From Bryopsis sp. KO-2023 (taxonomy: Eukaryota > Chlorophyta > Ulvophyceae > Bryopsidales > Bryopsidaceae), in the NCBI GenBank assembly GCA_030272585.1, contig BSYQ01000006.1:2505001-2569000 (forward strand): a DNA stretch of 64,000 nucleotides, written 5' to 3'. The position numbers and the translations under genes are program-made. Below the pieces are notes generated by a model. The model searched no databases and had not been told where the DNA came from. It saw nothing but the letters and a program-made list of their open reading frames with translations. Numbering within the stretch: position 1 is the stretch's first letter; each line of letters opens with the position of its first letter. Positions 56,160-64,000 of the stretch are shown piece after piece.

Positions 56160-59100
56160 TGGTTTCGGAGCTAGTGTTATCACTGCTTCTGATATCCGCC
56201 TTAGGCCAAGCCTCGGCGTATCCTCTTGTATGGAAAACACCCGCTGTTTCTGAAAAAGTCACGGCCATTCAGAAACTGGTTGAGGAGTATGAGAGCCTGG
56301 GTCACGAGACAAAAGAAGATAAGGAAAAGGTCTCGCTTATACTAGAAGCGGCCCAGAGCTTAGTTTGGGAACGTCGGAGACGAAGAGCACGAAAGGAGGA
56401 ACCTCCGTTATTCTCACTTGAATTTCTACAGACGGTGGAAAAAATACGGTTGTTGACAGCTCGGCTGAAGCATAGATCAGCAGACTTGGGTTTACTCGGA
56501 TTGGGACTCACAACGAGTATGCTGGCGTCTTACTCCCTGAAAGTGGCGAAAGTGCTGTGGAGGACCCTGTCGGACTGGCGAAACAAACGCTCTCCTAGCG
56601 TGTGGGCGGCGGAACATAAGCATGGAGGAAAAGACTTTCGAGCGAAAGGAGGAAACCGACGTGGGCTAAGTCAGGAAGACATGGAGCTAGTGCGCCGACT
56701 TTGCACCCTCCTCAACACGACTACACCACCGGTTTCGTCTGCTGAGATGAGTTCCCAAGAGGAATCGAACCCCAACACAGCCAACGGGAACAGCGGACCC
56801 ATTACCTACAAGCAACTCCGCGTAAGAATAAGACTTGGGGAGGATCCCAAGCTTCACGACGTACTCGTCGACTCAGGGTCGACTGTGAACGTGTTACCTT
56901 TGGCATACGCTAAGCGGAATGGTCTTGGAATCCAGCCGTCAACACTTTCCGAGTTGTCTGGGTTCAATGGAGCGAAAGAAAAAGTCGTCGGCGTAATACC
57001 CATGGCGATAGCGGTTGGACCTTGGGAAAGTAGAGAGTCCTTCGTCGTGGCTGCTTCAGCCCGTCAGATAATACTGGGTATGCCTTTCCTGAGCCATAGG
57101 CAATTGAGCGTGGATTGTTTAAAAGAGTGCTTACGAAGTGTGGACGGGAAAACGGTGGCTTGTCACGTGGTCACTCACCCAGCGGCAAGTGCACCACCCA
57201 TCGCCGAAGCCGATCTGCCTTTTCCGGCCCTTTACCCACCTATGGTGGAACCTCCTCAAGCTGAACACTTTGGAAGTGGAGGGGAGGTATCGACTGTTAC
57301 GCTGTGTGATGGAGAGGGTGATGGAGAAGGAGACGGAGACGGAGACAGTACACAGACGTCTGGCCAGGACGCAGAGGAGGCCACGGGATCTATTGTTTCG
57401 ACTAACCCTATCGATTCTGACCCCTCTTCCTCTATTTCTGTCGATACTACTATGACCGAACACAAACCCGATGCTCCACTCGAGGAGCTGGCATCTGTAC
57501 AGGAGCCAGCCGAACAAGAAGTCCCACCGCAGGATATGGAGGAAGAGATCACGAGGGTGGAACAGGAGAACACGGCAGCAGAAGTCAAGTCCAAGGAGAT
57601 CACGAAGTCGGAACAGGAGACCATGGCGAAAGGAGTTGCGAAGTCAGAAGGAGAGAAACCTGCAAGCGACACAACCAACCTTTTTCGATCCCAGCCACTG
57701 GTCACGGTGTACACGGCAGCAAACAAACGCAGTCAAGCCAAACGACTTCGCATTTCTCAAGGGCGCATGTACATACCTTTGGGCGGTTCGGTTGTCCTGG
57801 GCCCTCGGATGTCCAAGACGGTCATTCCTCCTTTCCGTATCACGGGAGAGGGCATCTGCGGGGTGCTACCTATAGGTCAAATCATAAATGTGTTTCACAC
57901 AATCACATTGGGAGGAAATGGAGCAGTCAGAGTCAAATTACACAATATGAGCAATGAGAGTCGCATGCTCACAGGCAAACTCTGCTTAGCAGCAGTCCTT
58001 CTGAAGAAGAATGCGAGATTGTCATGGATCAGCGAAGAGAATTTGTGCATGGTTGAGCATCAGTTGGAACATCCCACTCCTCTGGATACAAAACAAAACG
58101 AGTGGGATGTCCCTATTTCAGATTTGGAAAAGGAATGTTTTGAAGGGGAAGGTGGTTGTAAAAGTGCATTGGCTTATGGGACAGTTTCAGCACCACCACT
58201 TACCCACAGCTCATCAGCCCCCTCTGAGGTGAATCCTCCTTCAGACCTTGGCTCCTCCTCTTATGCACGATTGCTTGGGTCATGCTTGGATACAGGATGT
58301 TGGGCAGCTACACCAACTCTTCCTGCAATTTTGGAATGCACACCTGACACATCAAAGGATACACATGGAGCAACAAGGTCAAAAGATGATATTTCTACAC
58401 ATCAGCCACTGGTTCATGTGCTGGCATACGAAATGGAGTCACATCAGGATACAGTAAGAACTGTTTCAGAAAAATCAGTTGGAGAGTTGCAAGGAAATCT
58501 TGGATTATCGGAATTCACCTTTCAGGGAGTTCCCTCTCCTCCTTCAGCTCCAACGACTCCCCACATGGATGGCAGTTTACAGCCTTCTCTGGGGACCTCT
58601 TCTGAAAACACTCGATTCAATTCTGGAAAGGAAGCAGCAGAGGTACCTTCTGCAGCTCCTGGAGTTTTGAAGACAAATTCTGGATTATCGGAACTCACCT
58701 TCCAGGGAACTCCCTCTCCTTCTTCAGCTCCAACCATTCCTCACACAGGTGGCAGTTTACAGCTTTCTCGGGGGATCTTCCCTGGAAGCTCTCTGATCAG
58801 TTCCGGAAGGGACACACAGGAAGACTTTACTGCAGATCCAGTTGGACAACATCCACATGCTGCAGCATTTCTGGGAGGACACGGAGGGAGTTCAAAGGCA
58901 AACCTGAATGTGCCTGCAATTCCACCTCCAACTCCAGAAGCTGCTCAGCTCCCCTTGCGAATGGATAAGGACACCTGTGGACAGACAAAGGAAAAGTCGG
59001 GAACAGGGAGGAACGAAACACAAGACAAACTGGACAAAGCAGAGCAAACAAATGGAATGAACCCCCCTGAGGATGCCTCCCTACTCCAGCACTGGACATC

Positions 59101-61486
59101 AAAGTTTCCTGACGTCTTCACTGACGACCTACAGCACATTCCGAAAAACAAGTGGAGTAAACGACTTCGCATATGCCACAGGGAAATAGACTGGAGGATC
59201 CCTATGCACAGAATACCTTTGTCGTCGACAGGAAGACGATACCATCCTACTGGCATCGAGAAACATGAAATCGCGGAGTTCATGGGAAACCTGGAACGCA
59301 AAGGAGTAGTGGAGCACCTCTTACCTGGACAGCGCGCTCATTTCTCCCCAGTTCTATTCTTGAGGAAGCCGTCGGGGAAACTCCGCAAAACCGTCGACTT
59401 CAGGACGCTCAATGGCTATTCTCCTCCCTGGGGTTCGTCATCTCTGAATGTGCGTTCGGTGGTGGACTCCATCCCTGCGGAATGGACGACGTTTTCGGTG
59501 CTCGACCTCTCTGACGGTTTCTTCCAATTGGAAGTGTGTCCCTCCCTTCGCCCACTCTTTGGCTTCGAAACGGATGTGGGACGCTATTGGTACCTCCGCC
59601 TTCCGCAGGGGTGGAGTTCGTCACCAGGATTGTTCCATGAACGCGTGAAGTCCGTTTTGGAGGGGAAGGCTGCCCGAAATTTCGTCGACGATATCCTAGT
59701 AGGGGGAAGAAACCGCGCAGAGCATGACCTCCACCTTCACCACGTTCTGGAACGCCTTCGCGAGGTCGGGTGGTGCGTAAACCCCTCGAAGGCCCAAATC
59801 GCTCGCTCGGAAGTCCAATTCCTCGGCTACACCTTGGGTCCTGAAGGCATTTCGTTAAAACACTTCCTGGAGCAACAGCGCAAAAACTTACCTCCTATCC
59901 GCTCTCCCAGCGATCTTCGGAAGGTCCTAGGGCTCTTCAATGTCTCGCGCGGAGTGTGCCCAGGCTACAGCGCATACGTGGAGCCCCTACACGCACAGCC
60001 ACCGAACACTCCTGGAGAAACATTGGACCAACTGGCGAAAGAAGCATGGACGAAAATACTGGAGAACAACATCTCACTTACGAGGGAAGAAGCCTCCACT
60101 TTCCACCTCCAAGTGGATTGGTCGGGAACTGGGCGAGGCTACGTGCTCTTCTCGGGACCGCCGGAACAAGGAAGGGTCGTCGCGCTCAACTCCCAACGGC
60201 TCTCGGGCGTTCCTCCGTCCAGCTTCTTGGGCGAACTCCAATGCCTCGCCTGGTCCCTGCGTGATGTCATGCCTTTGGTGGGAGCTCGACCTATCGTGGT
60301 TTACACTGATTCCCAAAGTGCTTACCACCGCTTACGCAATCCTCCTGGGCCAGACCTCATGTCGGACCTCCGCGCTGCTCGCCTCGTCGCTTGGATTTGG
60401 TCACACTTCCCTTCTCCTGGACGCATGCGAGTGGAGTTTCTGGCAGGCGAAAGCAATCCCTGGGCCGACCAACTGTCGCGATGGTTCGCGAAGGAGGACG
60501 TCCCAGTCGTCAGCCCTATCCAGGTGTCGCCATCTCGTTCCGCGCTGCAAGCTCTTCACTCGGACGGTCACTGGAAGTCACATAAACTCCAGTGGCAATG
60601 CCACCAAATGGGCTGGGACGTCAGCCTGTCGGAGATCCACGAAGTCGTTAAAAGCTGTATCACATGCCAACACTTCACGCCACCGAAGGAAAAAGAGACC
60701 TTAGGCTCTCCGACGAACCCAAAGCGGCCTGGCGAGAGCCTTAACATTGATTTGATAGGACCACTACCTGTTGATTCGAAAGGACACAGATACATAATGT
60801 GTTTGGTCGACGGACTTACTCGCCTTGGATTCGCTGTTCCGCTGAAGAAGTCGTCAACCCAATCCATCCTCGCTACTCTGGACATCTGGCTCAAGGCAGC
60901 TCCCACTCCAAACACGATCCTCACCGACGGTGCCAGCTACTTCCAGTCTTCCGCGGTCTCCAATTGGGCCCACCGCCGTGGAATACGGTTGGATCGCGTT
61001 CCTGCACACCATCACAGAGCCAATGAATTGATAGAGCGGTTCAACCGAACGTTACTGGATCGTCTGAGAGTTTTGCAATTCGACCTGGGAGGAGAATGGA
61101 GTAATCACATCAACAGAGCCTTGGACCAGATCAACAATATGATTCACGACACCACAAAATACTCGCCTGCTGCGTTGTGGCACGCGGGAGAGGATGCGTG
61201 GGCTGAAGCTTTGGATCGGACAGAAAAAAGGAGAGCACAGATCAACGCACGACGACCAGCTCCCAATCGTCATTTTCACTATGTGGGAGAAGAAGTCCTA
61301 ATCCGGGATTACGATCGTCTGTCGCGCGAATTGGGAAAACTGGAGCCGATTTGGAAGGGACCTTACAGAATCATTACTCACATTTCCGGCAGAAGGTTCA
61401 AGGTAGCTCCAGTCACGAGGGAAGTTAAAAAGGGACGCAAGCCTTACTTAATACTTCATGCAAACCAGATGAAGCATTATTACTAG
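56159..61486 (+). CDS. pol: LTR-retrotransposon polyprotein (PR-RT-RNaseH-IN)
   Basis: 1775 codons from the ATG at 56159 to TAG. Residues 1-20 look like a signal peptide (VLSLLLISALGQASA) and about 110-130 are hydrophobic; no CCHC zinc knuckle or recognisable capsid is seen. Protease: VLVDSGSTVNVLP near residue 238. A 600-residue acidic/Ser/Pro-rich spacer contains a 60-residue tandem repeat. RT: VLDLSDGFFQLEV near 1115 and FVDDILVGG near 1174 (catalytic DD). RNase H: QVDWSGTGRG near 1316 and VYTDSQSAY near 1381. Integrase: His/Cys zinc domain about 1465-1510 (ending SCITCQHF), core with LNIDLIGPL, ILTDGASYF and NELIERFN (D, D, E), then an SH3-like end (LEPIWKGPYRI). It copies and integrates the element. 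Confidence 0.93.
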   Translation: MVSELVLSLLLISALGQASAYPLVWKTPAVSEKVTAIQKLVEEYESLGHETKEDKEKVSLILEAAQSLVWERRRRRARKEEPPLFSLEFLQTVEKIRLLTARLKHRSADLGLLGLGLTTSMLASYSLKVAKVLWRTLSDWRNKRSPSVWAAEHKHGGKDFRAKGGNRRGLSQEDMELVRRLCTLLNTTTPPVSSAEMSSQEESNPNTANGNSGPITYKQLRVRIRLGEDPKLHDVLVDSGSTVNVLPLAYAKRNGLGIQPSTLSELSGFNGAKEKVVGVIPMAIAVGPWESRESFVVAASARQIILGMPFLSHRQLSVDCLKECLRSVDGKTVACHVVTHPAASAPPIAEADLPFPALYPPMVEPPQAEHFGSGGEVSTVTLCDGEGDGEGDGDGDSTQTSGQDAEEATGSIVSTNPIDSDPSSSISVDTTMTEHKPDAPLEELASVQEPAEQEVPPQDMEEEITRVEQENTAAEVKSKEITKSEQETMAKGVAKSEGEKPASDTTNLFRSQPLVTVYTAANKRSQAKRLRISQGRMYIPLGGSVVLGPRMSKTVIPPFRITGEGICGVLPIGQIINVFHTITLGGNGAVRVKLHNMSNESRMLTGKLCLAAVLLKKNARLSWISEENLCMVEHQLEHPTPLDTKQNEWDVPISDLEKECFEGEGGCKSALAYGTVSAPPLTHSSSAPSEVNPPSDLGSSSYARLLGSCLDTGCWAATPTLPAILECTPDTSKDTHGATRSKDDISTHQPLVHVLAYEMESHQDTVRTVSEKSVGELQGNLGLSEFTFQGVPSPPSAPTTPHMDGSLQPSLGTSSENTRFNSGKEAAEVPSAAPGVLKTNSGLSELTFQGTPSPSSAPTIPHTGGSLQLSRGIFPGSSLISSGRDTQEDFTADPVGQHPHAAAFLGGHGGSSKANLNVPAIPPPTPEAAQLPLRMDKDTCGQTKEKSGTGRNETQDKLDKAEQTNGMNPPEDASLLQHWTSKFPDVFTDDLQHIPKNKWSKRLRICHREIDWRIPMHRIPLSSTGRRYHPTGIEKHEIAEFMGNLERKGVVEHLLPGQRAHFSPVLFLRKPSGKLRKTVDFRTLNGYSPPWGSSSLNVRSVVDSIPAEWTTFSVLDLSDGFFQLEVCPSLRPLFGFETDVGRYWYLRLPQGWSSSPGLFHERVKSVLEGKAARNFVDDILVGGRNRAEHDLHLHHVLERLREVGWCVNPSKAQIARSEVQFLGYTLGPEGISLKHFLEQQRKNLPPIRSPSDLRKVLGLFNVSRGVCPGYSAYVEPLHAQPPNTPGETLDQLAKEAWTKILENNISLTREEASTFHLQVDWSGTGRGYVLFSGPPEQGRVVALNSQRLSGVPPSSFLGELQCLAWSLRDVMPLVGARPIVVYTDSQSAYHRLRNPPGPDLMSDLRAARLVAWIWSHFPSPGRMRVEFLAGESNPWADQLSRWFAKEDVPVVSPIQVSPSRSALQALHSDGHWKSHKLQWQCHQMGWDVSLSEIHEVVKSCITCQHFTPPKEKETLGSPTNPKRPGESLNIDLIGPLPVDSKGHRYIMCLVDGLTRLGFAVPLKKSSTQSILATLDIWLKAAPTPNTILTDGASYFQSSAVSNWAHRRGIRLDRVPAHHHRANELIERFNRTLLDRLRVLQFDLGGEWSNHINRALDQINNMIHDTTKYSPAALWHAGEDAWAEALDRTEKRRAQINARRPAPNRHFHYVGEEVLIRDYDRLSRELGKLEPIWKGPYRIITHISGRRFKVAPVTREVKKGRKPYLILHANQMKHYY
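56160..56173 (+). promoter_or_regulatory. Putative tRNA primer-binding site overlapping the start codon
   Basis: TGGTTTCGGAGCTA directly follows the 5' LTR. TGG complements the CCA end of a tRNA. The ATG of the polyprotein is formed by the last LTR base plus the first two bases of this site. The matching tRNA is not known. Confidence 0.5.
58500..58860. repeat. 180-bp tandem repeat within the polyprotein spacer
   Basis: GGATTATCGGAATTCACC at about 58502 and GGATTATCGGAACTCACC at about 58682 head two in-frame copies (LSEFTFQGVPSP / LSELTFQGTPSP). This is a 60-residue duplication between protease and RT. Confidence 0.8.
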
Positions 61487-61573
61487 GCTTTGAGGGATCT
61501 CCTATTTTTTTCTACTAATTTATTTCTCTTTGCGAAATTTCGTTATATCGGAGTTTTTCTGCGCGGTGAAGCG

Positions 61574-61744
61574 TGTTGGGAATTGGATTTCAGAGTAGCC
61601 TTAATTTCTGTAGATGTGAACTAAATTAGTTGATGAGAGGAGAGATCTTGAAGTATAAGTTTGGAAAGTAGGATTGTGTCCGAGAACAATTTTCTGTAAG
61701 AAAAACACTTGTTCGAAACAAGGCTAAGGTTTGCGATATTAACA
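61574..61744 (+). repeat. 3' LTR (171 bp)
   Basis: Copy of 55989-56159, followed by the ACTT duplication. Confidence 0.92.
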
Positions 61745-61748
61745 ACTT
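61745..61748. repeat. Right 4-bp target duplication
   Basis: ACTT, matching 55985-55988. Confidence 0.7.
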
Positions 61749-61904
61749 CTCATTCGAAATCTCTCTTTCTACGGGTCTTTCTAATACTACGTTTTTCGTC
61801 AAGCAAAAAATTCACCGCTGCGCAATGGTGAACAAATGCATGCGAGCTCCTCCGTATTAATACGACTTCTAAACACTTGCGCCTCCCTTCCCTACACAAA
61901 CGTC

Positions 61905-62597
61905 CTACTCCAAGTCATCCATTGAAATCATGCACAGGTCGAGCGATCGCCCCGCGGAGCGAGCTCGTTTCTTCAATATCAGTTTCGGTCTCTTTTTGTC
62001 AACGGACCCTCGATCGTTGATCGTTTTCGACGCGTTGAGCATCTTCTGCTGATTGGTTGGAGCGACTTCCGCCCCCCCCACGAGGACGTCAGATTCCGGA
62101 AACGAATGCATTGCCCTCGCGTCCAATCCTTCGTCGATGCTGTCGATCGAGTCTGGGGAAAAAAACACTGCGGGGCGCCGGACGGCATTCGAAACCTCCA
62201 CGACCTCCTCTACGCAGGGCCTGGAGAACAGTCACGAAAGTTGCTGCGAGTTAATGTCGCTCCACCAGTTGAAACACGAATCTGAACACCATGCAGAGGG
62301 GAGGAAGGGGGGGGGGGGGGAGAACGCCACTTGCCTCTCTGGCTCCTCAGCATCGCTGTTTTCGCAATCGTCGATCAACGACTCGTAGGTCGCGTAACCG
62401 CGCGCTCCCAGCGAGAGGGTTCTCGGTGGCTTCGACTTATTTTTCGGGGAGCCTTCGAGTATGGTGCCGAGGGAGGCGAGTCTGGTATATTGCTCAGAGA
62501 ATCCGTCCGCCGCAAATTTCCTCTCCGATCCGCGACCTCCGTTCGCTTTCTTCCAGAGCTCGAACTTCTTTCGTTTGCCTCCCATCCAGGCCAGCAT
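61905..62597 (-). CDS. Unknown small basic protein, two exons with a GC-AG intron
   Basis: Exons 62597-62335 and 62220-61905 join in phase through the non-canonical donor GAG AG-GCAAGT and the acceptor TTCTCCAG, giving 192 residues (EEPER + PCVEEVVEVSNAV). With the nearby GT donor the frame would be wrong. The N-terminus is basic (MGGKRKKFELWKKAN; this second Met at 62585 may be the true start), the middle polar and acidic (LIDDCENSDAEEPE), and the C-terminus has a nuclear-localisation-like KKRPKLILKKRARSAGR. No family is recognised. The LTR retrotransposon sits about 160 bases beyond its stop. Confidence 0.6.
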
Positions 62598-63119
62598 GTT
62601 GATATCAGCTTTGCGTTTTCTTTCAAGCCAAAGGAAAAAAAAACGCAAACAAACAAACAAAATAATAGTCCAGAGAATCCTGAACGTCGGTGTTTTATTA
62701 ACCGTTCCCCTGCCAGATTTTCAAACAGTTCTCTCGCTTGATTTCAGACTTGCCAATCCGTTCAGCCCGCCGCGCGATTTTGAATCTTCCACTTCGGTTT
62801 TTTTATTGTCGACGTCGACATCATTCTTTCTTTTTGTTTTTTTAAAGAGGGAACGAAGGATCCAGAAGAACCTCCCAAACAGCAAAAAAAAAGAGCACGA
62901 AAAGCTGGAAAAGGATTGGCGCGCTTTCCATCAACGAAACGCACCCAAAATCAGCGAAACGCCAAAACCTGACTTTCATACATCTCGTGCATTACGACGA
63001 TTCTGGACTGTGATTCATTTTCTGGTTTTTCGCGCCCTCCCGTTTTTTCTCCTCTTCCCCTCCCCAGACGTCCCTCCACCCCTTCTCCCTCCACAAGGAA
63101 AAAAAACCACAAAAAGACG
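62598..63119. other. Divergent promoter region
   Basis: Shared 5' flank of the minus-strand unknown gene and the plus-strand malate dehydrogenase. It is T/C-rich just before 63120. No specific element is assigned. Confidence 0.5.
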
Positions 63120-63682
63120 ATGAGTCGCCAAGCGTTGATAAAAGTGTTGGAGTTGGTCGGGGCTGCCGCGGTCGGTGCCGCTGGAGTGTTGGCTTTTCCT
63201 CTTGTGCAGAGATGGAGTGCTCAACCAGTCAGGGTGCTGATAACGGGAGCAGCAGGCGAGTTCAGAGGGGGGAAATGGAATGCAAGGGATGAAGAAATCT
63301 CCTGTTTGGCACATTTCCTTGGTGCAAGGCTCCGACCATCGATCATCCACTCAATCATCCCCTGTCACCGAAATCTTGCTGTAGAATTGATCCATCCACA
63401 CTCCTGACTACCTGCAAATCATTCACTGATGAGGTTCTTTTCTGAGGAATTCAATGGATCGGGTGAATGTTGCAAAAAAAGAAAAGGGAAAACCATTGAC
63501 AAGGAAATTGGATTCTTTTCTAGGTCAAATCGGGTATGCATTAGCCCCGCTGGTGGCAAGGGGACAGATGCTCGGTCATTTCACGCCGATCATCTTGCAT
63601 TTGCTGGACATCGGGACCGCTGAAAATGCGCTCAATGGAGTTGCGATGGAGCTGCAAGATGGAAGCTTCCCCCTAGTCCAAG
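63120..63682 (+). CDS. MDH: Malate dehydrogenase, N-terminal exons (3' partial)
   Basis: Exon 1, 63120-63255, and exon 2, 63524-63682, join through a GC donor (GCAG-GCGAGT) and a TTTTCTAG acceptor to give [20 protein letters not shown], the NAD-binding glycine motif of cytosolic-type malate dehydrogenase. [20 protein letters not shown] and [16 protein letters not shown] follow; the Asp of LLDI is the expected NAD-ribose-binding residue. The enzyme interconverts malate and oxaloacetate. The first 35 residues ([20 protein letters not shown]...) are a hydrophobic/Ala-rich extension before the core, possibly an organelle or membrane targeting sequence. The remaining exons lie past the window; 63683-64000 is intron. 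Confidence 0.88.
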
Positions 63683-64000
63683 GTTGGGAACCTCAACACA
63701 TTGAGTTTGACCAGCCATAACCTGTATATTAGAAAAAAAAAATATAATCGCCAGGCCACCCACAATGCATAGCTGAAAAGGAATGCTACACTGCCTGAAA
63801 TGGATGTCCTTTTCTGCGCAATCTAACCGTCCAGATTCAGAATCCGGGAATTGCATTTATCCATACCTCTCCAAGCTTCATTTACGTACTTCTGAATGGT
63901 TCTTCAAAATCCAAAATCAACAGTGGGAAGGGGGTTATGTCCTGAATTTATCCCTGTTTTTTTTGTTTTTTGAATCACTACCCCTAACTGTTTGTAAAAT
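63683..64000. other. Intron of malate dehydrogenase, running off the window
   Basis: Starts with the donor GTTGGG. No further exon with MDH motifs is seen before the window ends. Confidence 0.5.

Larger units (their letters stand above)
55989..61744 (+). mobile_element. Intact Ty3/gypsy-type LTR retrotransposon
   Basis: The element is 5756 bp. Two 171-bp LTRs begin TGTTGGG and end TTAACA (TG...CA) and look identical. ACTT flanks both sides. One long frame encodes protease, reverse transcriptase, RNase H and integrase in that order, the Ty3/gypsy arrangement. A clear polypurine tract before the 3' LTR is not obvious (GGTGAAGCG only). Identical LTRs and an unbroken frame indicate a recent insertion. 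Confidence 0.92.

Overview
This is nuclear DNA of an intron-rich unicellular eukaryote, probably an alga or another protist. The evidence is dense short exons split by GT-AG (and at least three GC-AG) introns of about 50 to 800 bases, no operons, eukaryote-only families (ENTH, ArfGAP, DCN1, PLAC8, GALK2-type galactokinase, BTB) and several classes of eukaryotic mobile elements. I could not place the species. Base composition is moderate, and non-coding parts are full of poly-T/poly-G tracts, microsatellites and minisatellites.

Layout. 1-297: tail of an unknown coiled-coil protein. 1133-6972: a 14-exon gene joining an epsin-type ENTH domain to an ArfGAP domain. 9101-11103: unknown two-exon coiled-coil protein. 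13072-13881 (minus): DCN1-like neddylation factor. 14227-16168: a 5'-truncated non-LTR retrotransposon with a 17-bp target duplication. 16.2-29.5 kb is repeat-rich: a 57-bp minisatellite, a minus-strand cysteine-rich gene, a 380-bp hAT-like MITE, an inverted pair of dispersed repeats, a duplicated gene fragment, and 250-bp and 93-bp tandem repeats. 29526-30737: PLAC8 protein. 32293-34231: sulfotransferase-like gene. 34887-39430: galactokinase. 40274-43683 (minus): a type II membrane, FAM20-like kinase-fold protein. 44289-45665: unknown gene, divergent from it and separated by an array of palindromic repeats. 46335-46508 (minus): orphan FAD-binding exon. 47.5-48.8 kb: part of an unknown gene. 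49288-52871 (minus): Plavaka/CACTA-like DNA transposon with a zinc-finger N-terminus. 53894-54369: unknown gene end. 54565-55368 (minus): BTB protein. 55989-61744: intact Ty3/gypsy-type LTR retrotransposon with apparently identical LTRs. 61905-62597 (minus): unknown gene. 63120 onward: malate dehydrogenase, running off the window.

The host genes are housekeeping functions in membrane traffic, ubiquitin-like modification, Golgi modification and sugar or carbon metabolism, and form no obvious joint pathway. The most unusual points are the ENTH-ArfGAP fusion, the LTR element whose reading frame begins at the LTR/primer-site junction and lacks a visible Gag zinc knuckle, the palindromic GGAAGCG repeat family placed upstream of genes, the recurrent poly-T/poly-G junctions, and possible 18- and 26-base introns. 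All exon models were built by eye from splice sites and frame continuity; no alignment was run.
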